Shown: positions 56,201-64,000 of the stretch, piece by piece
Layout: every line of letters starts with the position of its first letter
Position numbering within the stretch: the stretch's first letter is position 1
Assembly: GCA_963556695.1 (NCBI GenBank)
Contig: CAUWAG010000010.1
Span: forward strand, 3,782,001-3,846,000
Length of the DNA stretch: 64,000 bases
Source: Anthostomella pinea
Lineage: Eukaryota; Ascomycota; Sordariomycetes; Xylariales; Xylariaceae
Reading direction: 5' to 3'
Position numbers and translations under genes: made by a program
The notes under the pieces: model-generated
Databases searched by the model: none
What the model was told of the DNA's origin: nothing
What the model saw: the letters and a program-made list of their open reading frames with translations, nothing else

Positions 56201-56832
56201 CGAAGAGCACAGGGACCGTGGCGCCGAGGAATGCGGTCGCCGGGGCTGTGATTTTGCTTGTTGCGCAGAGGAGTTCGTTGAATTGGACGGGCGACTGGCG
56301 CCTGGGGGCGCGTTCTTGGTCGACGCGTCTTTCGGATACTAGCATTGTGACGTTTGCCATCAGTATCAGTGCCATCCTTGTAGATCTGGTGGCGGGCGCC
56401 TTGCATGCAGGCAGCCGCGGAACAGCGCCGATCAGCCCACGCATATGCACTTACCTGGATTGACAGTAAATGTGCCTCGGAATCGTTCGCAGGATGTGAT
56501 GTGTTAGGTTTTGCGAATTCTATATGCAATCGTGTGAATACAAGCTGAGCATCGTCTCGAGGGGGCAGCAACGGTTACCTTTGGCTGGGATCGGCGGATT
56601 GTCTGGTGCGGGCGAGCTGCTGCACTGCAGGCAGGCGGTTGTCAGCTAATGCAGGCCGGCTACAGGCTTCATCATTGCCCAGTAGTGATTGATCTCAACA
56701 GATACTTACCATTCCAACTGCATGTTCGAGCAGGGCCTGTTGGAATACGAGCTGGCTGTCTTGGCTCTCATAACTGCCCTCGAGGGCCCTTCTCTCGGCA
56801 GTTTGGACCGACTTCGCTGGCTTGCGAGTCAT
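53228..56832 (-). CDS. RAD9/Crb2-like DNA damage checkpoint protein with tandem BRCT domains
   Basis: Modelled as exons 56832-56710, 56544-56455 and 56338-53228, giving 1,107 aa. The first two exons are less certain, since the first intron acceptor was chosen by frame. The C-terminus has two BRCT repeats (about residues 812-930: GIFEGMVFAISFQ, VERMIRSNGGTILADGF, ALALGIPCLAPKWVTTCV; and about 955-1060: SKILLVMKRT, FDWVYVDDHL). These are followed by a basic segment (SSKKRKRQ, RPPKRIRTLNDE). The long disordered N-terminal part holds many SQ/TQ sites (YESQDSQ, MSSQSPTQS, DSSQETVADSQD), targets of ATM/ATR-type kinases. This is the layout of Rad9/Crb2/53BP1 mediators acting on chromatin. A 27-bp duplication repeats INANSSPSV twice. 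No Tudor domain was clearly seen. Confidence 0.82.
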
Positions 56833-58101
56833 GGTGGGACTTGGTGAGGCTGCATCTCCTTGGAACTCTTGGAGTTGAGAGGAAGTGAAAGAGACGAGAT
56901 GCAGGGTCCAATCCAGGTCTCTTTGGCCCTCAAAATCTGCTCAACTGGCAAAAAGGAACAAAGAAGGTGCCACGGCGCGGCCGGCGTCACTCCCGGCGCG
57001 AGACGAACGCGGAATCATATGACGCGACTTAAGGTTTTCTTGCTAACCTCATTAGGACAAGCACCATCGGCTTGGCAATGGGGTCTCTGCAGGCTGCAGG
57101 CAGCGGGTCTTGGCAACACCCTGGGGAAACTGCGGCTCTTACAAATAGTGGAGATGTCATGCCCTTGATCTTGACCACCAACATCAATCCTACAGTCAAA
57201 CAGGTGGTTATTCGCACTTGGCATGCCTGAGGCGACTCGAACGACTTGGGTGTCTTTTCATGACCAACAAAAGCCAGCATTGGCCGTTCAGGTTATTTGT
57301 GACTAGAATACTTGACTGGTGATATGTCGTCCTCTGTGAAAGACTTGGGTTCTTTACCGCTTCTCTTAACAGTACGTGGACAGTCAACAACACGATAAAT
57401 ACAGAGGATAACATGGTCAATAATTTCCACCGGACTACCGATTATAGGACCAAGGCGGTACTCATCTAGGCTCTGATGTTTGTGAGTCCTCGAAGATCAG
57501 AAGAACACGAAGCTGAAACCCCCTTAGCAACACAAACAACCTGCACTTCCGATGAAAGATGGGCCGCCCATCTACGTGCGAGGAAATATCACGCCTGATA
57601 ATGGATATCTGAAAAGGTAGGTAGAGGAGGGTCTTTGGGATTCTGAAAGACCATGCCGCGGTGTCCCGACATGTTGGCAGTTGACATGGCCATCGTGGTA
57701 AGTTAGTGAAATCAGCCGTGGTCTGCAAGTATTGTTTTGCCAGGCTTCTCGTTAATCATAGTCTAGCATGTCTGGCTGCATTTGCACCCGACAACAGATT
57801 AATCAGACTGCCGTTTTTCAATCCAGCAAGTGTAGCTCCTACATGAGCAGCCTGGACCAGTGTTGAACGCACCAGCCAGTGCGGCAAACACACCCATATC
57901 ATCCGAACTCGTCGTCCGGCCACAGTGTAGCACCCAAGCCTCTGATCCCATTCACTCTTCGCTCTGCATTCATCAGGCACCCCTTCAGTTGCCCCTCGCA
58001 CCTCTTCAACTTGCAACATCTGTCCGTCGCCGACCCCAGCCAAACCTGCCATCTACACACACGCTTTCTCGCAAATCTGCGACTCCGATCTCGACGCTGC
58101 A
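56833..58101. other. Intergenic; no gene recognised
   Basis: Divergent space between the BRCT gene and the rhodopsin-domain gene, containing both promoters. The CT-rich leader just before 58102 (CAGTTGCCCCTCGCACCTCTTC and similar) fits a transcript start region. Confidence 0.5.
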
Positions 58102-59565
58102 ATGTGGACAGATTACAACGTCACCGAAACGACTGCACCTGAGTTGGTCCATTACGACAATATCTACCGCAGCCGTACCTACCAGGCGGCATGGGCTCAC
58201 GTCGGCATCGCTGTCGTGTTCGTTGCCCTGCGCATCTGGTACCGCAGCTGGGGCCCGCGAAAACTATGGGTGGACGACTCGTATCTGGTGCTTGCTCTGG
58301 TGGGAACCCTCCATGCCACTGACCTCCTTGAAAAGCGATTCCTTGCTGACCACTGCAATAGGCATGTCTCGTGGCGAATGCTGTCATGGTAACCGAGTGG
58401 GTGCAGCTTAGCTGGGACGAGAATGCCCCTCCCTACGACGTCGTCTTGACAGGCAGCCTGATGGGCACCTTCAACTCGATGTCTTTGGCATTCGGCAAGA
58501 CCTCGCTGGCGCTCACGCTTATCCGGCTCACCGACGGATGGTGGAGGACCTGTCTCTGGTACATCATTCTCCTGGTACGTACCTCTCTCCTCAAGCAGGA
58601 CCCGAAGCCCGATCATTCAAGTCGAGCTCCAAATCTCCAGCTGCCTGTTGTTGGAGACGGGCTAATTGTGTTCTAGGAGTATCACTAATAGTTGTACAGA
58701 TGAACATGCTGTACCTCATCCAGGCCATAAGCTTCTGGTTGCGCGACTGCAAGAACCAGATCCCCGAGCCTCTCCGACTTCCCGCCACCGATTGCATGCA
58801 GTTCAACGTCGTCAAGTTCGCCCGGATCATCATCCAAGGTATGCAGCATTACCCGTCTCTCCGCCGGACTACACGTATACAAGAGCTAACATTTCCCAGC
58901 TGCCTCCTGCGCGACTGATGCATTCTTCTCCGTGGTCCCTTGGAAGATCGTGCAGGGACTCGACCTCAGACGCTACGAGAAGATTGGCCTCGCTGTTGCA
59001 ATGAGTCTCGGAGTAATGTCAGTTCGAGTCCAAACGATACTGCTTGACCATATGATTGGGATGCTGACTCTGGCTAGGTCCCTTGCTTCCGGTCTTATGC
59101 GGATCGTGGACTTGGTGCGACTTACCGCAGGCCCCGGGGCGTTAACACCATGTAAGCCCCTATCCATCACAACCTCGAAACCCATACCAAACCCGATTGT
59201 GTGTCATTGCTCTAACCACCCCATTAGTCTACATCGTCGTGTCCTTCGTATGGAACCTGGTCGAACCAGCTGATACAATCTTCGCCTGCTGCATGCCCGT
59301 GCTCCGCAAGATCATCGTCGACATGCTCCAGTGGAAGCCGAACAACCATTTCGCGGCCTGGCTGGCCAACAGACGACGCAACGAACGAGCCGCCGCCCAA
59401 TCCCCCTCCGGAAACGTCCTTCTTGGGGGAAGTGGAAATCGGGAGGAGAGCCCGCCGACTTCGGGATACACCTCGACGTCCGGACAATCTGTCTTGGTGA
59501 ACGGTGAAGAGGTCCCGATTGCGGACCTGGAGAAGCGATATATTGGACTGCCGAGAGTGGCTTGA
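58102..59565 (+). CDS. Seven-helix fungal rhodopsin-domain integral membrane protein
   Basis: Six exons (58102-58299, 58362-58574, 58700-58838, 58900-59017, 59078-59151, 59228-59565) encode 359 aa with all frames kept. Hydrophobic helices include AAWAHVGIAVVFVALRIWY, YLVLALACLVANAVMV, LMGTFNSMSLAFGKTSLAL, MNMLYLIQAISFWL, IIQAASCATDAFFSVVPWKI, GLAVAMSLGVMSLASGLM and YIVVSFVWNLVEPADTIFAC. The pattern (R-x-W after helix 1, DD before helix 2, FGKTSLAL, PADTIF...LR before the tail) is that of the fungal rhodopsin-like/SAT4 family (PTH11-related), not retinal opsins. The cytosolic tail contains ESPPTSGYTSTSGQSV, likely phosphorylated. The ligand is unknown. Confidence 0.93.
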
Positions 59566-60198
59566 GTTCTGCGGTGCACGAGTGGAGATTCCTGTCACGT
59601 TGTATTACCCTCCTGAGGAGGGCTTGGGTCTGCAAAAATCGCGGTTGATGACTGAAAGTGTAAGCTCCACGGAACATATGGTAGCTAGCTTGGCTTTGCA
59701 ATGAGTTTCTGAAAGTTGATTGAGCTCTGCGAATGAATCTCTGCAGTCTAAAGTCTTGTATTGCACTCAGATAATCAACCCCTGTGAGGCCTTGCCCCAA
59801 CCAAATTCCCTCTTCTGCGCAAAAATATTCTGCTCGAAGGCTGCGGCGCGCGCTGCGAGGAGCCCAGGTTCATGTCATATTTTGCGACCCGATCCGCCTC
59901 GAATCGTGAAGCAACACCGAGGGATGGAAAGCGACCGTAAACTTACAGGTGCACACTATCAAGCCGTGCGTGGAAGGAACAAGAAAACCGCATACCAGGG
60001 CATCAACGGGATGGTATTCGCCAGCACAGCAGGCAAAGGTCTAATGAATATGTCCAGAATAGTGCTCCGAAAATCCCCATTCATTGAGTGTTCCCCATAC
60101 GTATCAAGATAGAACATATAGTATAGCCTGTCCCCAATCCAAGCCCCCCTCGAACGATATACTATACAGATCCAAGAAACTCCCCGCCCGTCTCCAAT
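59566..60198. other. Intergenic; no gene recognised
   Basis: Convergent 3' region; nothing else seen. Confidence 0.4.
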
Positions 60199-60583
60199 TC
60201 ACTGCCTCGGTTCGTAAGGTGCGAGCCTAAACTCGACCTCAACGCTCCAAGAGTTCCACGTCGTACAAGCTTGCCCAAGGATCGTGTGGCATGTAAGACC
60301 CCCGTTCCGGGCCTCATTGATCGCTATGCCCAAGAAATCGAGGATATCCTGGCTACCGACCCTGCAATGAGTTAGATCGACGCTTTCTAAGGTAGACATG
60401 GAACCGCCGGATTGGAGTGCAAGCGGCTGCGGGCTGAATGGTCTCAGGGCTTTTGACTTACCTGACTCTCTCCCCTTCACCATCAGGGACGCCGATAAAC
60501 ACGTAAGAGGAACCGCGCCGGTTGAGATTGCCATCCATATACGCCCAGTCCGTATCGGCACCCTCCATCTTGGGGAGAGCATA

Positions 60584-62799
60584 CCCCCCCCCCCCCCCCC
60601 CACACATCTCGTACAGCCAAACCCCACCAACACCACCAAAACACCCCCTTATTCACCCACATGTAAAAGAAGTCATTCAGGTCAAAGAAATTCAGCAAAA
60701 TTATCATTGGAGAGCGCAGAAGCTGTTCATTCGTAATATCTAGTGGGCGCCCGAATAGATCGCCCCGAACGGGTCTGCCTAGGCTCCTGTATGGCCTCCA
60801 AAGCGGCCTTTTCAGTCGAGTCTTCGTCTTCTTCTTCTTCTTCCTCGTCATCATCAACCACAACGTCTGGTACATTCGCAGAGGCACCAGGGGTAATGTT
60901 ACCACCCGTACTTAGTACCTCTGTGACTGTTCTGAACTTCTTGTTAGGATTAGGGATCTTTTGGCGCTTTTTTGGCCGTAGCCGTTCCAGTTCAGCCTCC
61001 AGGGCCTTGATCTTCCTGTCCTTAATAACAAGGTCGGTCTCCTTAGCCTTGAATGCAGTGGCTATCTTCCTGTACTTCAGTCGGGTGCCAGGAGACTTAT
61101 TTTTGCCGAAATTCATGATCTGGCGGCTTGTAGTAGGGGTCCGTTGGTCCTTTGGTTCAGAGCTTTCAGGAGTCTCAGGCTCAGGGGTCTTCTGCTTCTC
61201 TTCCTGGATTTCTGGATGCGCTAAGTACTTCCTGCGGCTGATAGGATAACATCCAGTCGTTCTGAAGCCAGAGAGGATGTTTGCCTTAGTAAAAGCAGCA
61301 GTTCTGGCCTGGCTATAGCACCGAATAAAGTTGATCTTATTAACAGGCGAGGCATCCGTCAGAGAATTTAGCTGAGAGGAATTTCTAGTAGTGAGCCTTT
61401 AAGGCGTTATAGGGCCCGTTATCTAGGGGTTGCATGCCACGACTAGTGTGTGCAGGGAAGAAACAGAGCAATATATTGGCGAAATAACAAATAGTCATGA
61501 ATTTGTCCTTACAACACACATTAGCCCTTACTAAATCAGGAAAAAATAAAGGAAGTCTATATAAAATAAGGAAAAATCATATACTTACAGAGGTGTGGCT
61601 ACCATGACCATTTATTATCAAAAGAACAGGCTCAGCCTGATCTTCTCTTTGTATCTTGTCTACCTGCGGGATGAAGACATCTTCTAGCCACTGGCAGGCT
61701 ATGTTATTCGAAGTCCAGCCGTTTTCTGAGCATATGTAATGCCAATCGGCGGTCTTTCGAAACTCCTCAATGAACCACTGGGCCTGGAGGTCCTTCCCCT
61801 TGAAGATAATACCTGGTTTGAGGATTTTTCCAGTTGCAGAGATGGCCTCGATAAAGGAGGTCCAGCTACGGCTCTGGGGGCTCTTCAAGAAGGCCTTTTT
61901 AGTAACAGAACTACCTAAAACCAGAGAATCAATGCTTATAAAGCTAATTAGAATTTCTATGGATTTAAAGGGGTAGTTATAGTCACCAAAACCCGCCATA
62001 ATGCCGCCCTTATCGACATTATACGTGTTTTCTGGCTTGACCCAGCCGTAATCCTCTAGGATTTCCAAAAACCAGTTAACTGCCTTCGGCGTGAAGCCTT
62101 TAAAGCGCGCTGATTCCATCCTTTTGCCAACTTTGGTCTTTATTTGTGGGTTGCGGCGTTTGAAGCCGGTCATGAAGTGGTCTCTAAGGGGGCCTGAATC
62201 TCCGTTCTTTCTTAACACCTTCACGATAATCTCACACACCAGGGAGTGCGAAGGGGCTAGTCCTAGCTTCTCTTGATGCAAAATCCAGTTAATTATAGTG
62301 CTTTCTTGAGCAAGAGAGAGTCTTTGTTGGTACATATGGCCTTCGCCTTTTGAGGACTTGCCATTAAATCGGTTAGAGAGCGTTGTAACAGGGACGCCGT
62401 GTTTTTGAGCGCTTTTTTGCAACGAAAGGCCCTCATCCGTGATATCTAAGATAGCATTCGCCATCTGATCCTCTGTATACGGTTTGGGAGGCATTCTAGG
62501 CGGCTATACGATACTGCGGTACATACAGAATAAGGCTTCAGACGAGGCTCCAGCACCCGAAAATCTCTATTCGGGGTAAGAAACGCGGGGTAATAGACAG
62601 TCAATCACGTACGCTGCGTGGGGTAAATTCTGCATTGGATTAAACCTTAAGATCAGGGCTATCTAGAGCACTAAATACATTCTGAGCACCTTCAATATTG
62701 GGCTGAAAGCGTATAAGTGAACATATAGGGTTTAGGTGGTGGTGGTGGGGTTTTGCTGTACGAGATGTGGGGGTGTCCGAGATGTAGGGGGGGGGATGG
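60584..62799 (-). mobile_element. Pogo-like DNA transposon (2,216 bp), TA-flanked
   Basis: Inverted ends: a C-rich run, then ACATCTCGTACAGC and AAACCCCACCA at the left (60584 to about 60650), mirrored at about 62732-62799. TA lies outside at 60582-60583 and 62800-62801. The right end repeats the ACATCTC motif twice. The left end is an uninterrupted run of more than 15 Cs. The ACATCTC plus poly-C start is shared with the element at 23637-25572, pointing to related families. Inside is a minus-strand transposase gene. Confidence 0.85.
60727..62494 (-). pseudogene. Pogo-like transposase with mutated catalytic residues
   Basis: From the ATG at 62492-62494 an unbroken 305-residue N-terminal part holds a helix-turn-helix (LSLQKSAQKHGVPVTTLSNR), a CENP-B-type domain (IINWILHQEKLGLAPSHSLV) and the start of DDE_1 (YNVDKGGIMAGF, QWFIEEFRKTADW, ENGWTSNNIACQWLEDVF). 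The second catalytic aspartate of the usual DGHGSH box is asparagine (IINGHGSH), and the usual VDE is VDK. After SHTS a GTAAGT sequence and AT-rich filler (about 61500-61590) look like an intron. FPAHTSRGMQPLDNGPYNAL then supplies the third aspartate. A TAG after KAHY and a frameshift near 61360 precede the C-terminal part (KINFIRCYSQARTAAFTKANILSGF pattern, coiled-coil LKYRKIATAFKAKETDLVIK, acidic run, RQTRSGRSIRAPTRYY). Confidence 0.85.
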
Positions 62800-63020
62800 T
62801 AGCATCCGGGGATGCCGCTGAGCGTGTCGTGCAACGCCAGCAGATCGCGACCCCAGGGCTCTCTTCCGCTTCCGAGTTTGTGGGTTCGGATGTTGCTGCA
62901 GGTTGACATGTGCTGCTCGGGAGGAAACCCGGTGGTAGGTTCCACTGTGGCAGACCGTACCAGGATGGCGGGTTTCGGTGTCCCATGTGAGATGTGCCTT
63001 CTCCGGTTGTCTTCGGGCAT

Positions 63021-64000
63021 GGCTGGAGGTGTATTGTGTGAATATGGTGGGTGGGTCTTGTCGCAAAATGATCGTTTCTTTGGTGTATCGTGTGAGAGGT
63101 GTTGCGTTGGTGACTTGGTGTTGAAAGAGCAGGATGATCTGCCATGGTTCGACCAGCTTATATGGACATAGCCAGCAGAAAATAAGGTCAGTGAATGCCT
63201 CAACGGAAACCTAGAGGGTACGGCATTACCATACAGGAGGTGAATATAGTCGATATGACTTATATGCTGAGCGTCGTCCATGCCATCAATGTTTCCACAG
63301 CTGATGAATGCAAGACGCTCAAGGGTCAGAAATACATTCAATTAGCCTGCTGGTTCCGACGTTGTCATGAACAAGGGGAAATAGGCCACCGGATCAAGGT
63401 GAACAGGTTCGTGGTCGTCGTTGTGAATGAAAGTCCGACACTCTGAGCTCAGCCTAACACGACCAGAAGACTTGCAGAGTCATCTGGATTCCGGTACCTA
63501 ACTCATTAGGATTGACCCGGCCAGGAGGGAAGCCCGGGCAACGTGACGAAGACTTCTGTATTCTCAAAACGGGGGCCCTCGGAGAAAGATTCACAATCAG
63601 GTTTGTTGGATCTGTGTGGCCCCTCATTAACAAGTTGTTACTTCACCCGGACTACCGGTATTCATCGTCGCTCTCTACCTTCACCATTGCCATTCAACCT
63701 CCTCTACCATCCTGGAAACCCAAGCTGGTGAGGATTACCTGGTAATTCCAGCGAGGAAGGCATAACGTCCTGCCTCCAAAGAAAATGATGCTATTCTTGG
63801 TAGACCTGGTTCCGCCATCCACTTGCCACGAAGCCAGATTAATCGTGGGAAATTTGTCAACTTACGGGTCACTTTCCATCCCTTGGTGCTGTTTCACAGG
63901 TCGAGGCGGATCGGCTGTGTCAAATCATGACATGAACAGGCAATCAGCGGGGTTATGATGGTTCTGGGAGTAATCGGGAGAAAGTCACGGTAATTTATTG
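63021..64000. other. Right end of window; no gene recognised
   Basis: Open frames are short. Nothing was recognised to the window edge. Confidence 0.4.

Larger units (their letters stand above)
60199..63020 (-). pseudogene. Unknown gene split by a pogo-like insertion
   Basis: Removing 60584-62799 and one TA joins the flanks so that the minus-strand frame reads LALHDTLSGIPGCY-ALPKMEGADTDWAYMDGN and on to GSSYVFIGVPDGEG without a break. This suggests the element landed in coding DNA. Upstream of the junction the frame is open from an ATG at 63018-63020 (MPEDNRRR). Downstream a GTAAGT donor follows GESQ (near 60467), and a plausible last exon reads VGSQDILDFLGIAINEARN to LAPYEPRQ (stop at 60199), though its phase does not fit the visible donor. 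I do not recognise the family. Either the gene was already broken or the intron model is wrong. Confidence 0.4.

Noticed and set aside
1..64000. CRISPR arrays, bacterial operons, riboswitches
   Set aside because: Introns, gene families and base composition are fungal; no regularly spaced repeats with unique spacers were seen.

Overview
The window looks like nuclear DNA of a filamentous ascomycete (Pezizomycotina). The genes have short GT-AG introns of about 50-150 bp with CTAAC/CTGAC branch sites. Fungal-specific families are present (CipC, fungal rhodopsin-domain protein, NACHT/STAND proteins, a DUF3435 tyrosine recombinase). Transposon copies carry C-to-T / G-to-A lesions typical of repeat-induced point mutation (RIP), and there is a long AT-rich gene-free block. 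The species cannot be named from the sequence alone.

Layout. 1-8040 is a repeat graveyard: a Tad1-like LINE cut by the window edge, a Ty3/Gypsy pol scrap, three minisatellites, a solo LTR with a perfect target duplication, and a decayed DUF3435 (Starship-captain-type) tyrosine recombinase gene. 8045-14150 is an AT-rich, gene-free block. It holds an inverted pair of 202-bp LTRs whose flanks show that the DNA between them was inverted, a pogo-like element lacking its catalytic domain, and a possible further solo LTR. 14250-15280 is a broken STAND-type N-terminal domain gene at the edge of that block. 16213-17820 is a secreted oxalate decarboxylase. 17821-21162 is gene-poor with a 90-bp repeat. 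21163-23490 holds two small related genes with duplicated upstream regions. 23637-25572 is a complete but RIP-damaged pogo-like transposon lying 22 bp beyond the stop codon of cytosolic Trp-tRNA synthetase.

The gene-rich core (25595-36241) holds Trp-tRNA synthetase, divergent SmD3, a CipC-like protein, Cys-tRNA synthetase with a probable alternative mitochondrial leader, and a divergent TRM61 tRNA m1A58 methyltransferase. Four of these five serve RNA processing or translation. Beyond it come an arylsulfatase remnant, a NACHT NLR-like gene with three lesions, a conserved fungal protein of unknown function, about 6.5 kb without a recognisable gene, a RAD9/Crb2-like BRCT checkpoint protein, and a seven-helix fungal rhodopsin-domain protein. 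Last is an unknown gene split by a second pogo-like transposon (60584-62799).

Exon boundaries were derived by eye from splice signals, reading-frame continuity and family resemblance; no alignment or database search was run.
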